Part shown: one piece after another, positions 9,259 to 19,187 of the stretch
How positions within the stretch are numbered: position 1 is the first letter of the stretch
How the letters are laid out: the number at the start of each line of letters is the position of its first letter
Assembly: GCA_029210585.1 (NCBI GenBank)
Contig: JARGFP010000001.1
Coordinates: forward strand, 77,089-141,088
Length of the DNA stretch: 64,000 bases
Direction of reading: 5' to 3'
Source of the DNA: Bacteroidales bacterium
GTDB lineage: Bacteria > Bacteroidota > Bacteroidia > Bacteroidales > GCA-2748055
Notes under the pieces: generated by a model
Database searches by the model: none
Seen by the model: the letters and a program-made list of their open reading frames with translations, nothing else
What the model was told of the DNA's origin: nothing
Program-made: the position numbers and the translations under genes

Positions 9259-9978
9259 ATGAGATTAGCCATCATCGGTTATGGAAAAATGGGTCAGGAA
9301 ATTGCAGCTGTCGCCAGGGAGCGCAACCATTCCATCGACCTGGTCATCGATGCCGATAATACATCGGACCTGAACAAAGACAATCTGGCGGGGATCGATG
9401 TTGCCATTGAATTTTCCAGCCCTGACGCAGCCTTCAATAACATCCTCACTTGCCTGCGGGAGCAAACTCCTGTTGTATCGGGAACCACAGGCTGGCTGGA
9501 CCGTTGGGAAGAAGTAAAAAAGGTATGTGATGAACAGTCGGGAGCATTGTTTTATGCCTCGAATTTCAGCATCGGGGTGAATATTCTCTTCGCCATCAAT
9601 GAAACACTTGCCGCGATCATGAATGGGTTTCCGCAATTTGAGGTGTGCATGGAAGAAATCCACCACATCCATAAACTTGATGCGCCCAGCGGAACGGCCA
9701 TCACCCTTGCAGAACAGATCGCTGCAAGGCTGGAATCGAAAGACAGCTGGTCACTTGAAAAAGGCAACCCGCGGAACATCCATATTGAAGCAAAAAGAGA
9801 AGGTGAAGTAAATGGTTTTCACAGCGTTAGATATGATTCAGAAGCAGACACCATTTCCATTTCACACAATGCCAAATCGAGGAAAGGCTTTGCCACAGGT
9901 GCCGTGATGGCGGCAGAATACCTGGAAGGCAAAAAGGGAATCCACAGCATGAAAGAGATGCTTAACCTCCAGTCATGA
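9259..9978 (+). CDS. dapB: 4-hydroxy-tetrahydrodipicolinate reductase
   Basis: 239 residues from the ATG at 9259. The open frame extends upstream to 9184, but that part reads through the terminator, and MRLAIIGYGKMG is the natural start. DapB reduces hydroxy-tetrahydrodipicolinate with NAD(P)H in lysine/diaminopimelate synthesis. The Rossmann motif G-Y-G-K-M-G is at the N-terminus, and the signature EIHHIHKLDAPSGTA with the catalytic His and Lys lies near residues 133-147. Somewhat shorter than the E. coli enzyme, as is common in Bacteroidota. Its stop overlaps the start of the next gene as ATGA. Confidence 0.95.
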   Translation: MRLAIIGYGKMGQEIAAVARERNHSIDLVIDADNTSDLNKDNLAGIDVAIEFSSPDAAFNNILTCLREQTPVVSGTTGWLDRWEEVKKVCDEQSGALFYASNFSIGVNILFAINETLAAIMNGFPQFEVCMEEIHHIHKLDAPSGTAITLAEQIAARLESKDSWSLEKGNPRNIHIEAKREGEVNGFHSVRYDSEADTISISHNAKSRKGFATGAVMAAEYLEGKKGIHSMKEMLNLQS

Positions 9979-11294
9979 ATACTTCGCGGGGCAGACGCAT
10001 ATGGTGCGCTGTTGTAATTGTTATATGGTCATCACTGATCATCTGGACCAATGCCTGGTGGTTGCTGCTGTTCAACCTGGTTATCTTCGACATGTTCATC
10101 ACCAGGCGGATCGACTGGTCGCTCAGGAGCTACCGCGTACCCCGCACGGTGCGCAGGATCATTGAGTGGACTTCTTATATACTGATTGCAATCATAGCCA
10201 CAGTAGCCATCAAAATTCTCTTTGTTGAGGCATACAAGATTCCCACCCCATCCATGGAAGAAAGTCTAAAAGCCGGAGATTACATTTTCGTCAGCAAACT
10301 CGCCTACGGTCCGAAACTGCCCAACACGCCCGTCAGCTGGCCTTTCCTTCCTGATTATTTTCCGGACGGAACAAAAACATATTCGGAAAAACCGCTGCTT
10401 CCCTATCGACGACTGGCAGGATTTTCTGAAGTCAGGAGAGGGGATGTCATTGTATTCTCATTCCCTGAGGGAGACTCCATGGTCGTGCAATATCCCGGTC
10501 AGAATTATTACTCCCTCATCAGGCAATACGGCCGGCCTTATATCAAGGAGCATTTCGACATTATTACCCACCCGGTCGACCGCAGGGAAAACTATATCAA
10601 GCGGTGCATCGGTCTGCCCGGGGATACCATCGAGATCATTGACGGGGAAGTAATGGTCAATCAATCACCCGTACAATTCAGGCCCCGGCAAAAATTCAAA
10701 TTCTACGTGAAAACTGAAACCAAACAATTACCGGAACACCTCCTGGATTCGTTAAAAATTCATAAAAACGAAGTCACCTACAATCCCGCCAACTCGTTGC
10801 ACGTCATCTACTTAACCATCAATCAATCGGAAGAATTGCAATATTTTCCGGAAGTAAGAAGTATCCAGCGGTTCATTGAACCAGTACTTTCGTTTCATAA
10901 CCCGGAAATATTTCCGCATGACCTGCGCTTCAGGTGGACCAACGACCAGTTCGGCCCGGTGGTCATTCCCTGCAAGGGCATGAAAGTGGCGCTGAATACT
11001 ATGAACTACCCTATTTATGAACGGACCATTGGCGTGTATGAGGGCAATGACATCAGGCTTAACAAGGGCAGAATACTGATCAATGGTGTGGAGCAGGAGC
11101 AATATACATTCAGTATGGACTACTATTTCGTAATGGGCGACAACAGGCACAATTCGGCCGATTCCAGGCACTGGGGATTTGTGCCCGAAGACCACCTGCT
11201 GGGCAAGGCTGTGGCCATATGGATGTCCTCCGATCCGGGCGATTCTTTTGTTGGGGGTTTGAGAAAAGACCGTATCTTTAGACACATTAAATAA
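9975..11294 (+). CDS. lepB: Signal peptidase I, first of two tandem copies
   Basis: 439 residues, much larger than the 324-residue E. coli LepB. Two membrane segments lie near residues 10-35 and 64-88. The catalytic serine is Ser93 in IPTPSMEE and the general-base lysine is Lys209 in ENYIKRCIGLPGD; box E is [20 protein letters not shown]. Segments of about 80 residues before the lysine and about 120 residues between the lysine region and box E account for the extra length. It cleaves signal peptides of exported proteins at the outer face of the inner membrane. Start overlaps the dapB stop by 4 bases, so the genes are translationally coupled. Confidence 0.93.
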   Translation: MNTSRGRRIWCAVVIVIWSSLIIWTNAWWLLLFNLVIFDMFITRRIDWSLRSYRVPRTVRRIIEWTSYILIAIIATVAIKILFVEAYKIPTPSMEESLKAGDYIFVSKLAYGPKLPNTPVSWPFLPDYFPDGTKTYSEKPLLPYRRLAGFSEVRRGDVIVFSFPEGDSMVVQYPGQNYYSLIRQYGRPYIKEHFDIITHPVDRRENYIKRCIGLPGDTIEIIDGEVMVNQSPVQFRPRQKFKFYVKTETKQLPEHLLDSLKIHKNEVTYNPANSLHVIYLTINQSEELQYFPEVRSIQRFIEPVLSFHNPEIFPHDLRFRWTNDQFGPVVIPCKGMKVALNTMNYPIYERTIGVYEGNDIRLNKGRILINGVEQEQYTFSMDYYFVMGDNRHNSADSRHWGFVPEDHLLGKAVAIWMSSDPGDSFVGGLRKDRIFRHIK

Positions 11295-11375
11295 ACAGGC
11301 CCGATAAAACCTCCTGTAGAGAAAATAATATTTATAACTAATTAAATTATAAGACTTTAAATAAGATATATACGT

Positions 11376-12785
11376 ATGAAGAAACTTTTTAAAGATAAAT
11401 ATACCCGCTTTGGCATTGCTGCAGGCCTGTATATCCTGTTTGTGGTCTGGCTGGGTAACTACTGGTTCCTGTTCGGTTTACCGATTGTTTTCGATATCTA
11501 TGTCACTAAGAAAGTGAACTGGACCTTCTGGAAAAGAAGGAACAAGAAAAACCACGTGGTCATTGAATGGCTCGATGCACTCATTTTTGCTGTGGTTGCT
11601 GTTTCTCTGATCAACCTGTTTCTCTTCCAGAACTATAAGATCCCGACCCCTTCCATGGAGGGAACCCTGCTCGTGGGAGACCACCTGTACGTGAGCAAGA
11701 CTGCTTACGGACCACGCACACCCAATACCCCCCTGGCCGTCCCGTTCATTCCGAATACGGTAATGAACAAAAAAACTTATCTTGAATGGATCAAACGACC
11801 CTATAAAAGACTTAAAGGTTTCAGTGATGTAAAAAGGGATGATATCGTGGTATTTAATTTTCCTGCTTCCGACACCGTTGCCCTGGAACCATCTGACCAC
11901 AGGGTCTATGCCAAGGGTAATTTTGATTACTACGACCTTGTCAGGGATGAGGCGTATGCGTTGATGGAAAGAGACAAGGTCCAGAACAACAGGCAGCTCC
12001 CCTACGTGGTGTATGAGAATTATGCCCGCAAGCAGATCCATAAACTATATGATATTGAAACCCGCCCGGTTGACCGCAGGGACAATTATATCAAAAGATG
12101 TGTTGCCATTCCCGGTGATGAACTGTTGGTAAAGGGCAATATGGTGATCGTCAACGGCGAACCCCAGCAGGAATACAAGGGCATACAACAACTGTACCGG
12201 GTTACGACCGACGGTACACCTCTGAACCCAAAATCTGTTGAAAAATATGGAGTTGCAAGGCAATCTGCAGATGTTCGTAACAACCCGAACTACATGTTTC
12301 CGCTTACAAAATCAGCTGCCGCAGAAATTGCTGCATTTCCTGGGATCGTGAATGTCAGGCCACTTGAAATGTATGCCCCCGGGGAATATGACAGGAATGC
12401 TTTTCCACACAGCCCGGATTATCCCTGGAATGCTGAATTTTACGGTCCGCTGACAATCCCGGCAAAAGGGGAAACCGTAGCGCTCAACCTTACGAACCTG
12501 CCACTTTACAGCCGCATTATCGGTGCCTATGAAAGAAATGAGCTGACAGTAAAGGACAGTACGATCTATATCAATGGATCACCTGCCGAGAGCTATACCT
12601 TCAGGATGGATTATTATTTCATGATGGGAGACAACCGCCATAACTCGGCTGACTCCAGGTTCTGGGGTTTTGTGCCGGAGGACCACGTCATAGGAAAACC
12701 CAGGGTCATTTGGCTGAGCCTGGACAAGGAATATGGAGGAATCCGCTGGAACAGGCTTTTCAAGATTGTACGCAGCGACAGGTAG
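11376..12785 (+). CDS. lepB: Signal peptidase I, second tandem copy
   Basis: 469 residues, clearly homologous to the gene before it: the same two N-terminal membrane segments, catalytic Ser93 in IPTPSMEG, Lys240 in [13 protein letters not shown], and box [21 protein letters not shown]. Both catalytic residues are intact, so both copies should be active. The insert before the lysine is longer than in copy one. Tandem lepB copies after dapB and before a WbqC gene are known in Bacteroidota; division of labour between them is not evident from sequence. The spacer of 81 bases before it is AT-rich and could hold its own promoter. Confidence 0.93.
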   Translation: MKKLFKDKYTRFGIAAGLYILFVVWLGNYWFLFGLPIVFDIYVTKKVNWTFWKRRNKKNHVVIEWLDALIFAVVAVSLINLFLFQNYKIPTPSMEGTLLVGDHLYVSKTAYGPRTPNTPLAVPFIPNTVMNKKTYLEWIKRPYKRLKGFSDVKRDDIVVFNFPASDTVALEPSDHRVYAKGNFDYYDLVRDEAYALMERDKVQNNRQLPYVVYENYARKQIHKLYDIETRPVDRRDNYIKRCVAIPGDELLVKGNMVIVNGEPQQEYKGIQQLYRVTTDGTPLNPKSVEKYGVARQSADVRNNPNYMFPLTKSAAAEIAAFPGIVNVRPLEMYAPGEYDRNAFPHSPDYPWNAEFYGPLTIPAKGETVALNLTNLPLYSRIIGAYERNELTVKDSTIYINGSPAESYTFRMDYYFMMGDNRHNSADSRFWGFVPEDHVIGKPRVIWLSLDKEYGGIRWNRLFKIVRSDR

Positions 12786-12797
12786 AAATCTTTTCCC

Positions 12798-13427
12798 ATG
12801 GTATATCCATGTTTTCATAATCCTCCTGTCTCCTACTTTTCATTGCTGGTCATCGACAATGGACCGGTACTGGTGGAACAGCATGACCATTACACCAAGC
12901 AGACCTACAGGAACAGATGCAGGATCCTGGGTGCCAATGGGGTCATCAACCTGGTCATACCGGTCGTGAAGCACCACGGGCAGAAAACACTGATGAAAGA
13001 TGTCAGAGTCGATTACGACACAAACTGGCAGCGGATCCATTGGCAAAGCATTCTGTCTTCCTATGCCTCTGCTCCGTTTTTTGAGTTCATGGAAGACAGT
13101 TATCATCCGGTATATCATAAAAAATACAATTTCCTGCTGGATCTGAACATCGACCTGCTGCATATTGCCCTTGACTTATTGCAATTGCACCGACCGGTTG
13201 TTAAAACGAAGAAATTCAACAGGTCCGAACCAGGGTCCGACCTGGCAGTTGCGATCCATCCAAAAAAACAGTTTGTCCACGAGTCATGGACGTATCACCC
13301 GGCCATGTACCACCAGGTATTTATCGAAAGGCATGGCTTCTGTCAGGACCTGAGCATCATGGACCTGCTGTTCAATGAGGGTCCCAATGCGGCTGTAGTT
13401 CTGAAAGCATCAGCCGCACGAAAATAA
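12798..13427 (+). CDS. WbqC-like family protein
   Basis: 209 residues. The segments NPPVSYFSLL, VLVEQHDHYTKQTYRNRC and GANGVINLVIPV match the WbqC-like family (PF08889) as I know it. The family name comes from a gene in O-antigen clusters, but the biochemical role is not established; the Bacteroidota members mostly sit next to lepB as here. It begins 12 bases after the second lepB stop, so it is probably part of dapB-lepB-lepB-wbqC. No signal peptide or membrane segment is visible. Confidence 0.8.
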   Translation: MVYPCFHNPPVSYFSLLVIDNGPVLVEQHDHYTKQTYRNRCRILGANGVINLVIPVVKHHGQKTLMKDVRVDYDTNWQRIHWQSILSSYASAPFFEFMEDSYHPVYHKKYNFLLDLNIDLLHIALDLLQLHRPVVKTKKFNRSEPGSDLAVAIHPKKQFVHESWTYHPAMYHQVFIERHGFCQDLSIMDLLFNEGPNAAVVLKASAARK

Positions 13428-13429
13428 AA

Positions 13430-13456
13430 AGCCGGCTATATTGAACACAGCCGGCT
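13430..13456 (-). terminator. Terminator between convergent genes
   Basis: AGCCGGCT (13430-13437) is repeated as its own complement at 13449-13456 around an 11-base loop. On the minus strand it runs into TTTTTATTTT, so it ends the porin gene. The same stem may also stop transcription from the plus-strand WbqC side, where no T-run follows. Confidence 0.75.
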
Positions 13457-13478
13457 GCAGGATGATATCGATCAATCA

Positions 13479-14954
13479 TCAGAATTTGTACCCCAGGGTC
13501 AGCATGAGATTCGACCTGTTGTAATCATTTAAGGAGCGCTCAAATCCATCCTCAAATTCCGGAGAATGCTGGTAAAGGCCGTAAAGTGCTGATCTTGTGG
13601 TGAGTGAATAGGAAAGATCAACAAATACAGGGTTGCCCCTGAAACCAATCCCACCACTGTATACCATGATTTCAGAACCGTTTCTGTCATCTGTAAACGG
13701 ATTCATATAGTACTGCATTCCGGCCCTGAAATAGGTCGAAGACACGCGCAATTCTGCACCTGCTTTTACATTATGTGCCGCCCCGAAATCCTGGGAAATG
13801 GCAATATTCTCATCAACGAAATCGTACCCGGGACTGTCCATTTTGGCTGAAGAATAGTCCACATATTCATATTCTGCACTGATCAGTCCGAATTTACCCA
13901 CTACCACTGCGGCACTCAATGAGGCACGATAGGGCGTGCGCAGAGTATATTCCTTGGAGAAAAGCCCGGACGATTCATACCCGTCTTCCCAACCGGTGTT
14001 GGTATCCCAGTAGGTAAACAGATCCGTAAATTTGTCATCGGTAAGCTTATATAACACAGGGGCATGGAATGAAGCACCGATCCTGAGCATATGAATGGGT
14101 TTGTAAATCATTCCGATCTTAAAGACATATCCGTACCCCCTTGTGGAATTGTATTCACCGAAACGAAAAGAGTCGAATACAGGACTGAGGTCATCAACAT
14201 CTGTTTCGTTATGGTAAACATCTTCATAGAATCGCACAGCATGCAATCCGAAGGTACCGCCAACATAAAGTTTATGCCCGAAATTCATCGCTGCAGATGC
14301 TACATATTCACCAACATAACCCTTCCTGTCGACGATCCTTCTTTGCTCTTCTCCATATCCTTCATAACCAATGGTTTCATCTGGTTCAAGGTCGTGCCAG
14401 TAAGTACCGGCAACAGTGTCAAATGGCAGCAATGCAGCAGTATGCGCAAGTTCCTCATAGAAGATATCCAGTGAGCTGCTGTTGTTCGCATGCCACGCAA
14501 AATTATCCAGCAAAGATGAATTTTCATTGATCCCCTGGATGAGGGTCGTGGAATGAAAATTATTCAGTGCATTGTAGCCAAAGGAAAAGGTGGTTCCAAT
14601 GAGTCCATCGTTCCTTCCGGTCTTATATGAACTTACAAGTCCGAGGTTTCCAATGCTGAAATTATTGACATTGTCCCGGGATGTGTTGCCCAGGTAATGG
14701 GAGGTCGAATTATTGATGGTAAAGGAAGGCGTGATCGTAAATTCAGATCCCCTGTAAAGTCCAAGTCCTGCCGGATTCTGCGATGCAGCAGTAAAATCCC
14801 CGCCAACGGCACCAAATGCTCCGCCCATGGCCTGGAAACGGGCCGTTCCTATCGGATAGTACTGTGAGAACCGGAACGCCTGTGTCTGATCCTGTGCTGA
14901 AACAGATGCTGCCAGCAACAGGGTCATTATAAATATATAATAACGTGTTTTCAT
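13479..14954 (-). CDS. OmpP1/FadL/TodX family outer membrane transporter
   Basis: 491 residues with a signal peptide (about 1-20, ending S-V-S-A-Q). The N-terminal segment ARFQAMGGAFGAVGGDFTAASQNPAGLGLYRGSEFTITPSF is the family hallmark: alternating beta strands and the NPAGL turn (written in pieces: QAMGGAFGAVGG, NPAGLGLYRG). The protein ends in an aromatic residue after a strand (LMLTLGYKF), typical for outer membrane beta barrels. FadL-type barrels take up hydrophobic compounds; the substrate cannot be told. It lies directly downstream of the low-complexity lipoprotein gene but a terminator separates them. Confidence 0.88.
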   Translation of the reverse strand: MKTRYYIFIMTLLLAASVSAQDQTQAFRFSQYYPIGTARFQAMGGAFGAVGGDFTAASQNPAGLGLYRGSEFTITPSFTINNSTSHYLGNTSRDNVNNFSIGNLGLVSSYKTGRNDGLIGTTFSFGYNALNNFHSTTLIQGINENSSLLDNFAWHANNSSSLDIFYEELAHTAALLPFDTVAGTYWHDLEPDETIGYEGYGEEQRRIVDRKGYVGEYVASAAMNFGHKLYVGGTFGLHAVRFYEDVYHNETDVDDLSPVFDSFRFGEYNSTRGYGYVFKIGMIYKPIHMLRIGASFHAPVLYKLTDDKFTDLFTYWDTNTGWEDGYESSGLFSKEYTLRTPYRASLSAAVVVGKFGLISAEYEYVDYSSAKMDSPGYDFVDENIAISQDFGAAHNVKAGAELRVSSTYFRAGMQYYMNPFTDDRNGSEIMVYSGGIGFRGNPVFVDLSYSLTTRSALYGLYQHSPEFEDGFERSLNDYNRSNLMLTLGYKF

Positions 14955-14973
14955 TATAATCAGGTTAAAGATG

Positions 14974-15000
14974 AAAACCGGGAGAGTTGAATCTCCCGGT
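14974..15000 (-). terminator. Terminator of the low-complexity lipoprotein gene
   Basis: ACCGGGAGA (14977-14985) pairs with TCTCCCGGT (14992-15000), loop of 6. On the minus strand TTTTC follows. Confidence 0.7.
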
Positions 15001-15020
15001 ATGATACTGTTGCAAAGTGT

Positions 15021-16754
15021 TTACCGCCTGGATGAAGAGCTGCGCGAGCTGCTGCTGCTTCGGGACGAGCTGCTTGAGCTGCTGGAAGAACTGCTGCGAC
15101 TCGGGCTGCTGTATGAGCTGCTGCTGCGGCTTGAACTGCTCGGGCTGCTGTAAGAGCTGCTGCTGCGGCTTGAACTGCTCGGCCTGCTGTAGGAGCTGCT
15201 GCTGCGGCTTGAACTGCTCGGCCTGCTGTAGGAGCTGCTGCTGCGGCTCGAACTGCTTGGAGTTGTGTAATTGCTCCGTGCGTTACTGGACCTGGAATAG
15301 GTACTTGAGCTTTTCCTTGAGCTGCTTGTACTTGGCCTTGTATATGTATTGCTCCGGGTGGCCGGTCTTGCATTTTGTGTGCTGGAACTGGATCTCGGCG
15401 TTGTATAATTCGGCGTATAAGTCCTGCTGTTCGTACCTGCATTACTTCTTGTAGCAGGCCTTGTGGTAGTGATATTCCTGTTATTCTGCGTCTGTGTCGC
15501 AGATCTCGCATTGTTGTCATTACTCCTGTTAACACCATTGTTGTTGCTGTTTCCACGTGAGTCACGGTTATGCAGATCCTGGTTACCACGGTCCCTCACA
15601 TTATTGTCCGGACGGTCGTTGCCATAATGATTGCCCCTGTCTTCTGTATTCCTGTCAGTGGCACTCCTGCCAGTGGTATTCCTGTCAGTGGTACTCCTGC
15701 TGTCATTGTCATTCCTTTCAGCGAAGCCTGAGGTTGCCCTTGTGGTAACATCGCCGCGAGAACGTGTTGCAGCCTGTCCGGTAGCAGCTCCATTCCGTTT
15801 GGGATCATTGATGGTTTTGGATCCCTCTCCCGAAGTGCGGTTTTCCCGGGTAGCTGTGGTGCCTGTGGCACCTGACCTGGTCCTGTACCTCGGGTCGTTC
15901 CCCATACCATCCGTTTTCCTGCTCTGGGTCCTGCTTGTGATACCGCTTGAATAGCCGTAAGTGGACCTGTTTGAAAGACTGCTGTTGTAGAATTTTCCAT
16001 ATCTGCTTCCGGCAGCATATTTTGGCGACCTGTAGGCAGTGTAATGGTAATGATTGTTGTATCCACCATAATATCCGCCGTAGTATCCGCCGTAGTATCC
16101 ACCGTAATATGGGTAATAAGAGTCATAATACCCATATCCGTAATGATAAGGAGAATAGAAAGAAGAATAGAACGGGTCATAATACCCGAATGGATGATAG
16201 GAGTTGTATCCCCAGTAAGGCCTGTAATACCTTGAATAGAAAGGAGAACCCCAACCTATGCTAAGTCCCATATGGTAAGGCATGCCCGTGTAGAAATACA
16301 TATCGGTATAAAATGGATCGTAATAATCCCACCCATAGAATTCATCCGAGAATCTCCTGATCCTGGAGGAATAGTAATAGTCATCGGTATCGTAATAGTT
16401 ATTGTTGATGATCACCGATCCTTCGGTGCCCTGCTCAACATAATCATCCTGGTATACCGCTTCACTTTCCTCAGGTTCATAGCCTGTCTCGGAGAGTTGT
16501 CCTTCCATTTCAAGCCGGTACCTTTCGTAGTCAGACAGCTCATCATAATTGATGGTATCCTGCTGGTAAAGGGGTGTTGCCTTCATGGCCGACTCGGGTG
16601 TGTGCGCAGAGCTGGCTGATACAACTGGCTGTGGTTGTGCACTTGCCGGATTATAATATACGTCGTCGTATTCACTGTAGGTAGTGTAACCGGCAGATCC
16701 ACAGGAAGCCAGTATGAAAGCTGCGCTTGTAAGTATGATGGTTAAAGTTTTCAT
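15021..16754 (-). CDS. Low-complexity Tyr/Gly/Ser-rich lipoprotein
   Basis: 577 residues from the ATG at 16754; an upstream frame to 16874 lacks support, whereas this start gives a signal peptide with lipobox L-A-S-C (about residue 18) and has a strong ribosome binding site. Layout: an acidic N-terminal third, a Tyr/Gly-rich centre (residues about 130-260, repeated YYGGYYGG), an Arg/Asn/Asp/Thr-rich linker, and a C-terminal tail almost entirely Ser with Arg, Tyr and Pro. The tail is encoded by 39-bp repeats. Such composition suggests an intrinsically disordered or aggregating cell-surface protein. I recognise no domain and assign no function. Confidence 0.75.
   Translation of the reverse strand: MKTLTIILTSAAFILASCGSAGYTTYSEYDDVYYNPASAQPQPVVSASSAHTPESAMKATPLYQQDTINYDELSDYERYRLEMEGQLSETGYEPEESEAVYQDDYVEQGTEGSVIINNNYYDTDDYYYSSRIRRFSDEFYGWDYYDPFYTDMYFYTGMPYHMGLSIGWGSPFYSRYYRPYWGYNSYHPFGYYDPFYSSFYSPYHYGYGYYDSYYPYYGGYYGGYYGGYYGGYNNHYHYTAYRSPKYAAGSRYGKFYNSSLSNRSTYGYSSGITSRTQSRKTDGMGNDPRYRTRSGATGTTATRENRTSGEGSKTINDPKRNGAATGQAATRSRGDVTTRATSGFAERNDNDSRSTTDRNTTGRSATDRNTEDRGNHYGNDRPDNNVRDRGNQDLHNRDSRGNSNNNGVNRSNDNNARSATQTQNNRNITTTRPATRSNAGTNSRTYTPNYTTPRSSSSTQNARPATRSNTYTRPSTSSSRKSSSTYSRSSNARSNYTTPSSSSRSSSSYSRPSSSSRSSSSYSRPSSSSRSSSSYSSPSSSSRSSSSYSSPSRSSSSSSSSSSSRSSSSSRSSSSRR
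15076..15262 (-). repeat. 39-bp in-frame tandem repeat coding a Ser-rich tail
   Basis: Units start at 15115, 15154, 15193 and 15232 (exact 39-bp steps), with a degenerate unit at 15076. Each codes 13 residues of the type YSRPSSSSRSSSS. Copy number can change without shifting the frame. Confidence 0.85.
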
Positions 16755-16761
16755 GGTAAAT

Positions 16762-16767
16762 CCTCCT
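16762..16767 (-). promoter_or_regulatory. Perfect Shine-Dalgarno site before the Ser-rich lipoprotein
   Basis: AGGAGG lies 7 bases before the ATG at 16754. Bacteroidota genes rarely carry such a site, and none of the other starts I checked here does. It decides the start of this gene over the longer frame. Confidence 0.7.
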
Positions 16768-16940
16768 GCCATTAAATTTAGTTCTTTAAACACTAATATC
16801 TCAAATCCCGTGCCAAATAATCGTCTATCACAAATATTTAATCCGCACCATAATTGTGTGTTATCAAATGGCAATATAAGAAATATTTTGGCTTCTGACG
16901 GCGTAAGTTTTCAGATCACCGGAGCTGGTGAATGTTAATT

Positions 16941-19019
16941 TCACTCACTCCATCCTGGCAGGGAGCGTGAAAACTGGTAATTGGAAGCATTGTACAGGGG
17001 ATTTCGCCGGGGATGGTATACCTTGCCTTGCCTGGGTGGATCATCCTGCGTATATATCCATATCCCGTGCTGGTCCCATGTGACGATTTCATCCCTGTAA
17101 TCTCCGGTAAGATCAATGATTGCACTGCAAAGGTCCGGGTGACCGTCGTCAGGGAATGTTACGGCAAGTTTTCCCATGCCATTGAATAATCCACCATCTC
17201 CCGGGTTGGTATTCAGGAGAAAATACTCTTCACCATCCCCTTTCCAATTAACAGGCAGGCACATGCTTCCGGGCGGACCGGGTTCGAAAGAGTGGTATAC
17301 GTTTCCATGTACGTCATACAGCTGAACAATTCCCTGGCTCCCCCAGAAACTCACCGTCAACAACTCCATTCCGGGAAGCTCTGCCCTGAAATTGGCAAGC
17401 GCAGCGTGTTGCACATGACCTACCGGTTTGTGCACCGTTACATTTCCTTCCAGGTCAAGTATCATGGTTCCCCAGTCCCCGGCGCCATAAATGATGCTCA
17501 GTGTGGTATCAACCGGATGACCCGTGGCGGCGATCGTCACTGCATTGCTATTGCCCCCGGTATGCTGGTCACGGGTCCAGATAATGGTACCGTCATCATC
17601 AAGAAGCGAATACCCAACTGCTATCTCATCTTTGCCATCTCCATCCGTATCGTACGCATAAGGATAGCATCCGGTATGGCCTGTTGCGCTCCATAAAAGT
17701 TTCAGGTGCTCATCAAACATCCAGATGTTCCGGCCATGGTCCATAATGAGCATATCACTGTCGCGTTCTTTTCCACTGACATCACAAAATAAAATCGCCT
17801 TGCCAGGAATCCGGTCATAAGTATTGCCGGAACCCGGCGTCCTGGGAGTCCTCACGCGCCAGATACGCTTTCCGCTCTTGCCCTCAACCACATTGATCCA
17901 GGAATCCATGGTATAAATGACCTCCCGCTGACCGTCTCCATCAAGGTCGTGAATCTGGAAAGCCACGTCGCTGGCAGACAGGTAATTTTCAGGGTCCGGA
18001 GTACCTTCCTGCCAGAGCATCTTACCGTTGAAAGTGATTGCTGTCAGGCAGCTAAGTTCTGCATGGTCATATCCCTGACCTGCTGGCCGGACCTGTCCAA
18101 GCAGCAGATCCGTTTCGCCGTCACCGTTAAGATCTCCAAACCGGATATTACGACCGGTACCAAATCCTTCCGTGGTAATTTTTTTCCAGATCACCGGTGC
18201 GGGGTTTTCATCGATCCGCATGGCCCTGGCCCCGGTAATATCTGTCAGGTAACGATTCATTTTTCGTTTCTCCCGGTTGAGGGTCGTTACTTTCATTTCA
18301 TAGAATGCTGCCGGCACATCACTCAGGAAGCCCACCTTGCCCCTTTCATACGTCTGATCTGTAGCCACCATGCTCAATGAATCATTCAGAAGTGTATAGA
18401 TCCGGTTCTGCTTGATGGAAACATCACCACGATAGGTCATACCCACCTGCCAGTTAAAGGGCGTGGAGAAAAGCACCTCCTCGTAGGGACGCTGTGGCGC
18501 AGTGGCATGCTGCACCATTTTCAGGACAAGCATGTTGCCTTCCATGCCATAAAAATAATAACTTCGGTTATCCTGGTATTTAAAAACGACACCACACTTG
18601 TCGTGCAATTTCATGGGGCTGAAGCTGAATTCAACCTTGTAATCGTGCCAGATGCTGTCACCGGCAACAATGAGCGGATGGGTCCAGGGGTGTGCCGGAC
18701 GGAGAGACTCATTTACGGCATGGTAATTCTGACGAAGATAGTTGCCTTCTGATCCTTCGACAATCTCCCAGGCCTCCCTGAATCCCTGCTTCGAACCAAA
18801 GGCTGAAACCGTCCATTCACCGATCTGACCTGCCCCCTTGATGTAATGATACTGCATCAGCGGACCTTCAGCCAGGGAGATATTCCCGGTGGGCAGTTGA
18901 TCAAAACGATCTTCAAGCAAAACTGCCTGCGACAGGTTACCGGTACATGAAAGAAGTGCCAGTGGCAAGATCAACAGAATATTCCTGGCAATAAAATATG
19001 GAGTTCTTTGTACTATCAT
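16941..19019 (-). CDS. FG-GAP repeat lipoprotein
   Basis: 692 residues with signal peptide and lipobox (L-A-L-L-S-C, about residue 25). Residues about 30-245 look like a concanavalin/LamG-type or 3-keto-disaccharide-hydrolase-like (DUF1080) jelly roll: alternating strands, SIWHDYKVEFSFSP, GVVFKYQDNRSYYFYGME. The rest is a beta-propeller of FG-GAP/VCBS repeats with calcium-loop motifs: GDLNGDGETDLLLG, DLDGDGQREVIYT, DTDGDGKDEIAVGY. Fold and location are well supported; carbohydrate or polymer binding is inference. No catalytic residues are recognised. The gene stands alone, 186 bases upstream of the Ser-rich gene start, and its 5' side faces the divergent 7TMR-SpoIIE gene. Confidence 0.75.
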   Translation of the reverse strand: MIVQRTPYFIARNILLILPLALLSCTGNLSQAVLLEDRFDQLPTGNISLAEGPLMQYHYIKGAGQIGEWTVSAFGSKQGFREAWEIVEGSEGNYLRQNYHAVNESLRPAHPWTHPLIVAGDSIWHDYKVEFSFSPMKLHDKCGVVFKYQDNRSYYFYGMEGNMLVLKMVQHATAPQRPYEEVLFSTPFNWQVGMTYRGDVSIKQNRIYTLLNDSLSMVATDQTYERGKVGFLSDVPAAFYEMKVTTLNREKRKMNRYLTDITGARAMRIDENPAPVIWKKITTEGFGTGRNIRFGDLNGDGETDLLLGQVRPAGQGYDHAELSCLTAITFNGKMLWQEGTPDPENYLSASDVAFQIHDLDGDGQREVIYTMDSWINVVEGKSGKRIWRVRTPRTPGSGNTYDRIPGKAILFCDVSGKERDSDMLIMDHGRNIWMFDEHLKLLWSATGHTGCYPYAYDTDGDGKDEIAVGYSLLDDDGTIIWTRDQHTGGNSNAVTIAATGHPVDTTLSIIYGAGDWGTMILDLEGNVTVHKPVGHVQHAALANFRAELPGMELLTVSFWGSQGIVQLYDVHGNVYHSFEPGPPGSMCLPVNWKGDGEEYFLLNTNPGDGGLFNGMGKLAVTFPDDGHPDLCSAIIDLTGDYRDEIVTWDQHGIWIYTQDDPPRQGKVYHPRRNPLYNASNYQFSRSLPGWSE

Positions 19020-19187
19020 TCTGCTTTAAATATACGATTTTCTGCATCCCATGTGGAAATAATGCACCCAATCGTTGTTGTATGACACTGGTCCCGGGTG
19101 ACATTGCTGTCATCAAATGAATTCAAATTAATCGTATCTTATTGTGCTTTCTTTAATATATTTACCACTTGTAAGGAAAGAACCCAT

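Noticed and set aside
15017-15454. Cysteine-rich plus-strand frame (metallothionein-like)
   Set aside because: It is the antisense of the Ser-rich 39-bp repeats; the Cys codons come from the complement of AGC-type Ser codons.
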